Part shown: positions 17,101 through 26,223 of the stretch, in pieces
How the letters are laid out: each line of letters starts with the position of its first letter
How positions within the stretch are numbered: the first letter of the stretch is position 1
Position numbers and translations under genes: made by a program
DNA from: Oopsacas minuta
Lineage: Eukaryota > Porifera > Hexactinellida > Lyssacinosida > Leucopsacidae
NCBI GenBank assembly: GCA_024704765.1
Contig: JAKMXF010000288.1
Span: forward strand, 310,001-374,000
Length of the DNA: 64,000 bases
Direction of reading: 5' to 3'
Notes under the pieces: model-generated
What the model saw: the letters and a program-made list of their open reading frames with translations, nothing else
Databases searched by the model: none
What the model was told of the DNA's origin: nothing

Positions 17101-20100
17101 TCTCTTATTGAGACAATTAACTACAAATATTCGGTGTGTATCTTCATGTATAGCTACACCTGATGGACAATACAACTCGCCAGGACCTGAACCTCTCTTC
17201 CCAGTAGCAACAGTGGACGTTTGGAATTTAGCATAATCTGGTACTCCTACTTGTACCTGTACGATCTCTCCTAGATGGGAAATGCTCGTTTCTAGGTCAC
17301 GTGTGTCACACTGCCACTTTAATTGTGTCTCTACGGGGATGTTATTTCGTAGATCTCGTAATTTGTCGTTCATTTCTTGGACCATTCTCTCCTGCATGGA
17401 CTGGAGGGGATTTTCTCTTAAGTCTCCTTGGAGGTGTACTTGGGCCTCTGTCAGTTGGGCGATCATTTGATCTCGAGCGATCTCTGCGGCTCTATTCTCT
17501 TCGCGTGTGTTACGGACTAGCTCCAGGAGCTGAACTCTTCGGACATTCAGTAGCCCTATGAGACCATCTATGGTGTAGTTTATGTGTGTCTCTATGGGGT
17601 CTACGACTTGTGGGGCGATTGGGTATCGTTCTGCCATTTGATGATGAATTTTTGGAATAGTTTAGATATGAATTGGTTGCTAGGGATAATCTTGTGTATT
17701 TATAGTTGTAATATGATTTAGTTTGTAACAACAAAACAAACAACAATAATTAGAAGATGTGAGTATATTTCTTGTTAGAATAAACACGAGGTTATGCAGG
17801 TGTATGTTATTATGTCTCGTTGCTAGGATACTGTAAGGAATGTGGTTGAAAGTTCATTCTCAGTAAAGTTGTTTCGTATAATTGCAAGTTTTGTAAACAA
17901 TATCACTTCTTTAATCAAATTCAATTAAACTGGAAGTGTCCAAATTTAACAAATTCTCAGTACGTCATCAGATATATTCGATCCCAACAATAATTCTAGT
18001 GCCACTATAAGCCACTTTATGGAGTGATTTTAACTAACATCTTCACATAAGGAGGACAAAATTTGTTATAATATGAGTTGAAGGTGAGTGGCGATGCTGG
18101 CGGACAAACAGGGCGAAAATCGTCCTGAGACCGCCACCGTCTATCATAGAATAGATTTTTCCTCGGGTTTGAAAATCCTACCCCTAGGAGGCTCCATACC
18201 ACCACTGTATTGCCTTGCACCTGCGTATTAAGATAATCCCACAGGACAATGGTAACCTCATTAGCTCATAAATATGTACTCAATCAGAGACAAATCTGAT
18301 TGGTGGAAGTGGTATATAGCCCTATCGGCAAAAGTATAAATAGACAAAATAAAATTTCGGAAAAATGGAATATTTTTTGAATTTTCTGACTAAAAATATT
18401 ACGAAAGAATTCAACGAATCTGAGGTTGACCAATTCTCCCTGACAACCAAAAAACTAAAGAATGTTATTACATGTTTGGATCATGGTCTATTCGTAACTG
18501 AATGCGAACTTCATTTCGAATCGGACAAGATACAACAAGATCTTAAACATTGGGTGGACAAAGAAAGACAGAAGATACATTATCTTGATGAAGCACGACA
18601 CGCATTATTAGAAAGAAACATGAAAAAACAATCCAAAATTCGGGAAATTCAGGATTACATGATGTCGGGACGACTTAAAAATGAGGAGATAATTCTTAAT
18701 AATTCGGAAGTTTTGAAAGATATAAATGTATTACAGGAAAAGAACCGCACTTTAAGAGAAACTTTCGTTTGTGTAATCGAACAAACACGCAATCTTGAAG
18801 CAAAGAGAAGAGAACAGATAAAAATGTTTAAAAAACTTAACGAAAACACTCCCAAATATAAAAATCAATCTATACAGACAGATAGTGACGTCATGAATAT
18901 GGTGAATATACGTACGGATCGTCGAGGTAGAGGGGGGAGGAAGGTTTATAAAGATAGAGGGGTACAATGTGTAATCCTAGCGGAACGGGCACGGATAATT
19001 GGACATAAAGGGTGCATGACTGATCCGATAGAAGAGGAAATAGATCTTATTCCATTAGAATTAGAAAGTGAGATAATGACGGAGATGAGTGGAGATAGTT
19101 TGTTGACAATATCAAGTGAAAGGTTTGAAGATTGTTTACAAAATTTGGACGTGTTCAATAGTCTATAAATACAAACAAATGTAACAGAAATAATGTGTGT
19201 TTTGTGAGTTCATGAGGGAAATATTATCTCTTGTTTGGACCATGGATCATTTTCGCGAAAGCAAACTGATATTTTGAACCCAATTAGAGTCTAGAAGTAA
19301 TGTAGACTACGCTTCGGTAACTTTTACCCGATTAACCGGAAGTACTTCACACTATTTGCATGGTTCTGTTTCTGGCCAAGTGGCGGAGTCTATTGTATCA
19401 ATATGCTCGCATGGATGCAAGAGAAATAGTAGAATTCAGATAAGACGCACACCCTCAGGGACAAATATTTGCAAGCACAAACCGAAATACCCTTTAAGAA
19501 ACTCAGGGAAGTACAGTATAACTCGGTTAGTACGTAATTTTCTCAAAAACCGATAATCAATTCTTGTCGGATATGACTTACCGACGAGGGTCTACGTCAT
19601 ATTCGAATTCTACAGTATTTAACTCACAGAATAGCCTTAAGAGCTCCTCTCTGGAACAGCTGTCTACACACAACGTTAGCATCTTCTATACCCCATAGAT
19701 CATCACACACATCTCCCCATCTACCTGCATGGAATATCTGTACGTGTCCTGCTGTCTTATTTCCATCTAATAGACGTACTCTACCATCTAGGAATGTATA
19801 AAAGTAATCGCAGGGATGCTATTCTAGAAATTACCGTACAAACAAATGTTCATCCAATAGACTGGCGAGTGTATAACAAAACGTGTCAAAATATGATATA
19901 TCATATGATAAATATCCATGTTTGATATTTGTAAATGTCAGAATCAAATTATACGCACACGATTACTACGGACTAACCGTTGAAAGGAAATCTTTAGAAA
20001 AATTCTCATCCCCAAATGCATATCTACACCACAGAATACACCCATAGTGATGTGACCAATATGTACCAATTTTGATGTCAATTGGGCTGATAGATTTCTC

Positions 20101-23100
20101 AGGACACCGTGGACGGACGGACGTCGTATACCGTCCATGCCAATATCTCAACTCAGGAGCTCTAACTAACCATTATTAATACAGCTGATCTGAACAGGTT
20201 TTCCGGAGGGGCAATCCACTTTTGGACCAGGTTCTGGTAGACACTGACTGATACTCTGATCGCCAGTACAAGTAAAGTTATTGAATGAAAAATCAGTGAT
20301 GATTTCCTCACTAGAGGTTATAGGAACACTAGCATTCCCGTAGCCAAGTACTTCACAAAGATACTAGTATAGGATAATATATAAATCTGGTACTAAAAAG
20401 GGAGGGAGGACAATAGCCCCCTGTTCCCTCCTCCTCTAGTAAATATTGTTTGTTTTGTGAAGTGTTTACCTCTGATATATTATCGTTTTTAGAACAAATT
20501 GGATACCATTCTCCTTCATATCTAATCTCTACAATTCCAGTAATTAAATCTCCAATTTTGAGTGTATCTTCTCGTATCTTGATGTCATAATCAACTGTAA
20601 ATAATAAATGGATATAAACAACAAACAAACAAACAAACAAACAAACAAACAAACAAACAACAAACAACTCACCATAATTTCCACAAGTAACACCAGCACC
20701 TTCACTCCTATAACAACTAGCAAAAAAGAAACTAGAAACAGTAGTATTCCTATATTCACAATCTCCAAAACTAGTCTCATTCCCCACACAATTAACATAA
20801 TTCCATCCTCTATCAGCTGTAATGGTTGAATATCCAGCAATAGCGTTAATAGTGAAATTATATCCTAAACTCCTACAGACAACCAAGGCATCAGGAAACC
20901 CCCAGTCATCGTCACATACTCCAATCCAATTCCTATCTACATATACTACTACACGTCCTGATATGTTGTTTATATTGTCTGTGGTGTCGCGGAGTTGTAC
21001 TTGGAATTGACCTATAGGATTATGGTGTAAGAAATATAGTGATATATGCTACAACACACACCAAATGGGGGCTATAAACTCACTAGGAATACCACATGTG
21101 ACTGTCGCAGGATTTCCTCTATCACAATCAGAAGTATCTGTCAAATATGGACATTCCGATAGCGTAGTTTCGTTCCCATAACAACCTACGTTAGTTATTC
21201 CAAATCCTATTGGGGATACAGCTGGGCCATAGTTTGTACCAATATTTTGTAAATAGTCCCAGCCTAGCTCCTTACAGACGATACGACCGTCTGTGTCATC
21301 CCAGTTCTGTTGACAAATACTCTTCCATGAATACTCTTGATATATCTCTACAATTCCTTCATAAGGATTGTCACTCCCAACCAGTCTGATTGTACCAGTC
21401 TCTATGGATAGAAGTAATGTTAAACAGCTGATGGAACATACCTGGAGCGTGTTTTGGGTGTCAAAGCATATGGCTTGAATTTTTTAAATTATATTCTGAA
21501 TAAATACTGGTAACAGTCCAGTCTTGGCGGGAGATCCAGATTTCGTGGATTGAGTGCCATGTCCCGCCAAAACGCTGGTACCCGTTAACGTAACGTAAGC
21601 ATTCCTTTCCCATATAAGACTTACCAGGAGGAGTACAAACCAGATATAATCCTTGATTATCACACTCAGAAATACTGTGACTGCATTCTCCTATATTATC
21701 ATTATCTCCTAGGCAAAGTAAGTCTATAGTTGTATTACCAACAGGTTCCCCGTATATCTCACTTCTATCTTCGTGATCATATTCACTGTTAAATGTGTAG
21801 CCCAGCTGATTACAAACTGTTGGACCAACTCGTGAGAAAATTGAGAGATAGCGTTGACAGACTTCAATCCATGCCCCGTTAAAGAAGACCTGCACTCTCC
21901 CAGCGGTCTCGTTGGAGTTTGGTCCAACTAAGCGTACTTCAAATTCTAGAGGGAATGGTTATTCATATTTTCACACCTTTAAGGGTGAATTAACGTATCG
22001 AATATTAGCCACATTTAATGATAGCCTCCCTCACTGAAGGGTGTAGCCAAATACCAACGAGGTAACCATGGAAACTGGGACATAACACGTCACAGAGGCA
22101 CGTTAGGGAGTTGGTGAATACATTCATGTATAGAATGCTATGATTCATGGAATGTAGTATGTGATTATATGTTATGTCCCTGTACAAGGGTGTTAAAATA
22201 TGAATAATCATCCCAGTTACTATTCGAGGTAACTGGTATTCAAATAACATACGTAGATTTCCACAAATAACTCCAGCTGCCTCACTAATAGCACAATCTG
22301 ATTGGGTAGTACAGTTTGTAATATTACATTCCAGAGATGAATTCTGTTGTCCGGAAGTAGAATTAAAATAATTAAATTTCGTCACCTCCAAGGCGCCTTC
22401 ATATCCTAAATCTTCACATTTTCTAGTTCCAACTTCAAGGTCCCAATTTCTGTCACAAACAAAATTCCATTTTCCATTTTGGAAGATTTGGATATTTCCT
22501 TCTTTTGCACTTGATCCATCAATAAGTCGAATTGAGTTTTCTAGAAAACAGTAGATGTAAACAGTGTTTAGAGAGGGCAAATGTGGCCCCTGTTAATGAG
22601 AAACTTGTTTCAGCTCCACATAATGTACATCTTAAGCATACGGACGGGCGGCTTCTCATATCTCATTATTTGATGACGTTATCATAATACAAAGTGTCCA
22701 ATTCATGGAAATATTCCAATGACTCTACTTCTAAACATCAGGAGGTCCTCTCTAATTGTCCGCCAGTGGGCAATTAGAGAGGACTTACTGATGTTAATTA
22801 AGCGTGTTAAAGGAAATCTGTGTAGATAGAATCATTACTATTCACCTGTTAGTTAGTAAATATATTGTGTAGTTGACTTTCATTGATAAAATGGTATTGA
22901 CATGATACGGGCGGTGGAGCTGATACAATTTCCAACTAACAGCGGGCTAAATGTAACCAAATTTCCAACTAACCTGTAGCATCAATACACTGAGGGGGCA
23001 CACTTGACCATATACCACCTTCACACATTAATTCACTACTACCAGACACTACTGAATTTCCTATACATGAATATCTCAGTACTTCTCCATGAGGTATTAA

Positions 23101-25877
23101 CCCAGGTTTTGTAGAGTTCGTCCTTAGCAAAGAAGAGTTGTTGAATGGAATGCAGCAGCCTATATAATACATGAATATAATTAATGATCAGAAATATGGT
23201 GATAAATGTTATGAAGATTTCGGGAAGCTCGCTATAAATCCTGTTTCCATATATTTGACTGAATTAACCTGTGTCTACTTGACAACCAATTTGTGGAATA
23301 TGGTGGAAAGGAATGTGTGAATAACTAGGCATGGTTTTTGTATATTGTAGTTGGCAGTGTAGCATAGCGGCCACTTTGTAAAGGCTCATGATTGCCATTA
23401 GTCAGGCTTAACTCCAGTTATATCTAACACGCTTATACCGAAGTGTGAAAATGTACAAATATGGTCCCAAACCGTCGAAGTAACATACTTTGATCGGTTA
23501 TATCAAATTAATTATCGCAATCCCTTTAGCTTCGATATACGTAACGAGGAAAGTAACACCTGTTCTATTAATACACCATATGGACACTGCTTCATCTGGA
23601 TCATTACATCTACTCTCTGTAAGGAATTGACATGAGCTATAATTAGTAGCATCAACTGGACATTTAACCCTCTCTACTGCATAACTATCTCCCTCTCTAT
23701 CACCATAGATACCCTTAGGGGCGGCTAGGAATGTCTCAAACCCCAGCTGCCTACAGGCGACCTCTGCTTCTGTGGAGTAGAAAGCTTCCCAGCAAATATC
23801 TCCCCAACTTCCTGCTTTGTATATCTGTAATTTCCCTGTGTGTAGGTCTACAGCTCCGGTTAGACGAAGAGAATTCTCAACTAAAATACAAAAATGTCAA
23901 TTACAGTGTCAAAAGTATGAAAATATGATAAATTCCTGAATTCCTTATAGTAGAAGCTGTTGGTCCGTCGCTAGGGGGGGTGAGGCACCATCGGACGTAC
24001 CCTAGGCGGCGGTTCGTAAGACTCACTGGGCATTCCTTGGAGGGGAAACTGTTAGATCCAATAGGGTAACAATTAACTCACCATCAGTTTCTCTGCACTC
24101 AATCTTCATAAAGCCATCTACACAACTGTCATTCAGAGTAACAACACAATCACCAAAATTTCTCATTGAAGGAAGACAAACCACTTTCGTAACCACTTCA
24201 GATCCAACTTGTGTCGCATTAACTGATGTCATAGTAGCTCCACCTAGTTTCCCAAGTAATTTACAATATATGTCAGCTGTTTGTTGATCGATACTGTTGC
24301 TACAGACGTCTAGTGTGTCGTTGTCATAGTACATACGGATACGGTCAAGGGTGAAGTCATGAGTCATCGTAGCATCTGAGAAATAAAGTATCAGTAAAGA
24401 TTGTAATGAGAATTTGGACCAGCGATTCACAACCTGGAGTCCATGGTGGTACATGGAGGATACCAGGGGCCCACAGGATCTCAAAATTTGTATTGCAGTC
24501 TATGGAAGGGAGTCCACCAGTGAAAATGTTTGGGAAATGCTTTCTTACGAATTCTAATACGAATAATTCTCCAATTTTGAATTTTGAATATCAAAAAATT
24601 TGAGTTTTCTATAAGAAATATGTCTGATTTTCAATGGAAGAGACCTGTCAAAAATTTGAAAGGGGGTTTCCAAATACGAATTCAGGGCCATGGGAACACC
24701 TGGTTACCCTACTAAACCGTATAAGAAAGTACTTACATGGGAAACAAGAAATACCCAAAACACCATCACTACAGTCTGGAGATATTTCGATTGAACCAAA
24801 AGTACATTCACTAAAATGTTCCTCATTTCCAACACAAGTTATATTATCCGCGGTTACATACGGGCCACTGACTTCAATTCCGAAATCAAGATCTATTCTG
24901 TGGACGGAGACAGCACCTACTCGGCCTGCTACGTAACATAGAAGGTTAGCAAAATCTATGGAATAGTCATTCCAGCAAGATCTGTAGAATGTGCCTTGAT
25001 AATTGAAATTAGGGATGATTTGGTACTCAGGGTCGAAGCGGACATCTCCCTCAGATAGTTCACCTCCTAGAAATATCAATTATATATACAGACATATATA
25101 CAGGTTACGAGATGAGGACATAATTATTCGGATGGAAAATGTGTAAACATTTTTCGTGTTTTTTGTTAATTCGACGCACAAATCCTAGGCACGAAGTGTG
25201 CCGACTCTTCTCGAACACATTTGAATGTGATGCCCTGTAAAACGGGTCAAAAGCGGAAAATTCACCCTTTTGGTAGGCCAGATTATGAACTACGTCTCAC
25301 TTAGGTAATATATTAAGGTGACAGAAAAATCACACATAATTCTACACAAGTGTAATCTAATTAATATCAATCACAATTGGCCCAAAATCGAATATGTCCA
25401 AAAGTTCTAGACTGAAACTAACAACGGTGTGTCAGGTAGACCGATAAATGCTATCCGTTTCGTCTTTTATGGAAGTTCATTTGTATGGGACTATGGATTC
25501 GCTCTAAGTATTTTCACTCAGTTTCCAGTCCCATAGCCCCTTTTGTGAATGTTACACTGTACTCATAAGGGGCCTAAAATGTCTCTTTAAACAAACCCAG
25601 ACTGATTTCACAGGTCGGTTGAGTTCCAGACCAATCCCCATTAACACAGAGTCTTGTGATAGGACCTCTGATAGAGTACCCCTGGTCACAGAAGAATTGG
25701 TACTGTCCACCTTCCGATAAACACCCGAATGAGGTTCCATTCTGTAACGGGTCAGGTCGTGGACAAGCTATAAACAAATAATAATAAACAAATTCCATAG
25801 AGACCGTCTTGTTGCTACGAACCTGAATTAGAAGAATGGAAGAGTATAAATAGGATTAAAAGCTTTAAAATTTTCAT
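5390..25877 (-). CDS. Giant type I receptor with SRCR, CCP and TIL modules (about 35 exons)
   Basis: One gene assembled from splice sites and phase; the summed exons give an open frame of about 2,852 codons. Order: signal peptide, CCP, 3 SRCR-like, CCP, 6 SRCR (the last two each split over two exons), CCP, 6 SRCR, CCP, 6 SRCR, 3 TIL modules, a degenerate membrane-proximal SRCR, one membrane helix and a short cytoplasmic tail. Nearly every extracellular exon is bounded by phase-1 introns and holds one whole module, the usual sign of exon shuffling. The exceptions are three SRCR units with an internal intron (20364-20469, 15852-19627, 10185-10423). SRCR/CCP receptors are known from sponges and are thought to act in recognition or adhesion; ligand unknown. 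It starts 350 bases downstream of the espin-like gene on the same strand. Exon details are in the three block entries. Confidence 0.85.
7081..7184. repeat. MITE family 3 with CCATGGATGGTG ends, copy 1
   Basis: catggatggtggatttg at the left and caaattcaccatccatgg at the right are inverted repeats of about 18 bases around a 70-base core. It lies in a receptor intron. A second copy is at 11479-11604, and the core is related to 35740-35825. Confidence 0.7.
7215..7410. repeat. Dispersed repeat R2, copy 1 (inverted copy at 22600-22790)
   Basis: Shared segments include attagagaggac, tatttccatgaattggacac, aacgtcatcaaataatgagatatgag and tgtacatcatgtgg.gctgaaacaag. The same order is seen on the other strand at 22600-22790, so two introns of the receptor gene carry this repeat in opposite orientation. 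The half ending in gctgaaacaag recurs at 15240-15330 and near 22900. Confidence 0.7.
8268..8410. repeat. Dispersed repeat R3, copy 1
   Basis: ctacaccccgaatgtatccatgtacaaatt followed by tttatcaggacacc and a cgtccataccaatagg end is related to about 19990-20150 (tctcaggacaccgtggacgg, ccgtccatgccaatatc) and, at its left part, to 56215-56294 and 63060-63140. Located in a receptor intron. Confidence 0.55.
8495..15851 (-). CDS. SRCR receptor exons, middle block (second half of split SRCR to last full SRCR)
   Basis: Exons: 15697-15851, second half of the split SRCR ([20 protein letters not shown]), joining in phase 2 with 19628-19787; 15398-15568 CCP; SRCR units at 14862-15188, 14285-14581, 13911-14219, 13543-13854, 13150-13473 (degenerate) and 11951-12259; 11649-11819 CCP; SRCR at 11127-11450 and 10749-11051; 10424-10584 plus 10040-10184, one SRCR in two phase-0-joined exons; SRCR at 9611-9910, 9113-9412 and 8495-8809. 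Typical units carry the W-G-x-(I/V)-C-D-D and C-x-Q-L-G motifs; the degenerate ones keep Cys spacing but lose the WG..CDD core. For 13911-14219 the acceptor at the CTCGTC site was chosen because the one 12 bases upstream leads to a stop. Confidence 0.83.
10192..10320. repeat. Pogo-like MITE family 1, 3'-truncated copy
   Basis: cagtcaattccggttatatcgaagtatgaaattgtac through attatcgcggtcccttgagc matches the model copy at 29891-30024 but lacks the right end. It lies in the intron that splits an SRCR unit. Confidence 0.6.
11479..11604. repeat. MITE family 3 with CCATGGATGG ends, copy 2
   Basis: ccatggatggtgga at the left and cagccatccatgg at the right, with gcgaggagtgcc and agaacaacctccaagcagata in the core. 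It lies in a receptor intron; see copy 1 at 7081-7184. Confidence 0.65.
12260..13149. other. Receptor intron of about 890 bases without coding signal
   Basis: Contains a weak family 2 fragment near 12385-12450, a TA microsatellite at about 12784-12810 and otherwise AT-rich sequence. The 61-codon minus-strand frame near 12870-13050 has no Cys pattern and no splice signals fitting the receptor exons, so it was not annotated. Confidence 0.5.
14625..14727. repeat. CAGA-type microsatellite
   Basis: About 100 bases of (cagacaga/ctgactga) repeats in a receptor intron, abutting a family 1 MITE fragment at about 14728-14835. Its translation gives meaningless Cys-Leu-Ser repeats. Confidence 0.9.
15852..16407. 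other. 3' side of the large receptor intron, no gene seen
   Basis: Between the SRCR half-exon (ends 15851) and the nested NHL gene. Begins with an inverted-repeat fragment (ctctcgttataacaaaata ... ttttgttataagcggag) typical of the short pogo-like elements. A 70-codon plus-strand frame at 16143-16355 has no recognisable features. Confidence 0.5.
16408..17637 (-). pseudogene. Coiled-coil/NHL-repeat protein gene with an in-frame TGA
   Basis: A 409-codon frame interrupted only by TGA at 17014-17016 (codon 208). Residues 1-130 are a helical, charged region like the coiled coil of TRIM-NHL proteins, but there is no RING or B-box. From about residue 150, NHL repeats follow: [22 protein letters not shown], then after the [34 protein letters not shown] and further units to the end. 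The frame and the NHL pattern continue unbroken across the stop (GIAIH-stop-ENVYVSS), so one GGA-to-TGA change would explain it. It may be a nonsense allele, a recent pseudogene, a sequence error or a readthrough gene. Intronless, on the same strand as the receptor, inside its 3.8-kb intron. Confidence 0.75.
17638..18364. other. Divergent spacer between two nested genes
   Basis: About 730 bases between the start of the NHL gene (minus) and the start of the coiled-coil gene (plus). AT-rich, so it could hold a shared bidirectional promoter. A 67-codon frame on the minus strand at 18017-18220 shows no family features. Confidence 0.45.
18365..19168 (+). CDS. Unknown coiled-coil protein (267 residues), nested in the receptor intron
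   Basis: Intronless frame of 267 residues; family not recognised. Residues about 60-160 are strongly helical with Lys/Glu/Leu-rich heptad-like content, predicting a coiled coil. Residues about 165-230 contain three evenly placed short motifs, [14 protein letters not shown] and KGCMTDP, which resemble the (S/G)(I/V)QT type of dynein light chain LC8-binding sites, separated by a basic RRGRGGRK patch. The C-terminus is acidic. The Met at 18365 follows an AT-rich leader (tataaatagacaaaataaaa) which may serve as promoter. It is transcribed opposite to the receptor gene and head-to-head with the NHL gene. Coding is likely from length and composition, but the function is open. Confidence 0.7.
   Translation: MEYFLNFLTKNITKEFNESEVDQFSLTTKKLKNVITCLDHGLFVTECELHFESDKIQQDLKHWVDKERQKIHYLDEARHALLERNMKKQSKIREIQDYMMSGRLKNEEIILNNSEVLKDINVLQEKNRTLRETFVCVIEQTRNLEAKRREQIKMFKKLNENTPKYKNQSIQTDSDVMNMVNIRTDRRGRGGRKVYKDRGVQCVILAERARIIGHKGCMTDPIEEEIDLIPLELESEIMTEMSGDSLLTISSERFEDCLQNLDVFNSL
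19169..19627. other. 5' side of the large receptor intron, no gene seen
   Basis: Follows the coiled-coil gene up to the SRCR half-exon donor at 19627. No convincing frame, RNA gene or clear repeat was recognised. Confidence 0.4.
19628..25877 (-). CDS. SRCR receptor exons, N-terminal block (signal peptide to first half of a split SRCR)
   Basis: Exons on the minus strand, high to low: 25823-25877 signal peptide ([18 protein letters not shown]); 25597-25767 CCP ([11 protein letters not shown] ... PTCE); 24737-25066, 24082-24375 and 23560-23880 SRCR or SRCR-like, the first two degenerate; 22974-23159 CCP; 22253-22540, 21625-21945, 21084-21401 and 20673-21011 SRCR; 20470-20594 plus 20171-20363 one SRCR in two exons; 19628-19787 first half of the next SRCR ([20 protein letters not shown]), ending in phase 2. 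Lengths of the symmetric exons are all multiples of three, which supports the boundaries. The exon starting at 25877 was chosen because its Met opens a hydrophobic signal peptide and joins in phase to the first CCP. Confidence 0.83.
20611..20660. repeat. AAAC microsatellite
   Basis: About twelve aaac units in the short intron between two SRCR exons of the receptor (20595-20672). The minus-strand translation CLFVCLFV is an artefact. Confidence 0.9.
22015..22155. repeat. Dispersed repeat R1, copy 2 (inverted)
   Basis: Reverse-oriented relative of 3355-3500, sharing accaacgaggtaaccatggaaactggg and agggagttggtgaatacattcatg. In a receptor intron. Confidence 0.65.
22600..22790. repeat. Dispersed repeat R2, copy 2 (inverted)
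   Basis: Reverse-oriented relative of 7215-7410 with cttgtttcagctccaca, ctcatatctcattatttgatgacg, tccaattcatggaaatatt and gtcctctctaattgtcc ends. In a receptor intron. Confidence 0.7.
23405..23540. repeat. Pogo-like MITE family 1, copy in receptor intron
   Basis: aactccagttatatctaacacg, accgaagtgtgaaaatgtacaaatatggtcccaaaccgtcgaagtaac and cttcgatatacg follow the order of the model copy at 29891-30024; the right end is damaged. Confidence 0.6.
25067..25596. other. Receptor intron of 530 bases without gene
   Basis: Lies between the first CCP exon and the first SRCR-like exon. No repeat family named here was recognised in it and no coding pattern was seen. Confidence 0.45.
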
Positions 25878-26223
25878 CTCCTAATTAGAATAAATGTAAA
25901 TAACAACAAAAGCTGTGAATAAATAAGAACAAACAAGAACTTACAATAATCTGCTACTTCTTCATTAATTATATAAAATTCTAGAAAACTGAGAAATAAT
26001 CGGAAATTCAATCTTAAATATTTTCCGGTGTTTGTTTGTTTATTTGTTTATTTATTTGTTTGTTTGTGTTGTTTGTTTGTTTGTTTGTTTGTTTGTTTGT
26101 TTGTTTGTTTGTTTGTTTGTTTGTTTACAAAAGGCAAAACACAACATCTTTAGCTAAAAATTAGAAATACAGTGAGATATTTATGTGTTGGATATATCAC
26201 ATAAACGGAGGGAAGTTAATTTG
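25878..26223. promoter_or_regulatory. Spacer upstream of the receptor gene with a GTTT microsatellite
   Basis: About 350 bases between the 3' end of the espin-like gene and the first receptor exon, so it should contain the receptor's promoter. It carries a GTTT-type microsatellite at about 26028-26127. No TATA box at a convincing place was identified. Confidence 0.45.

Noticed and set aside
20608-20829. Thr/Asn/Gln-rich plus-strand frame
   Set aside because: AAAC microsatellite plus antisense of an SRCR exon.
5390-25877. Two separate SRCR receptor genes divided at 16-19 kb
   Set aside because: The half SRCR domains on the two sides fit in phase and sequence, the left part has no signal-peptide exon, and the right part has no membrane helix or stop.
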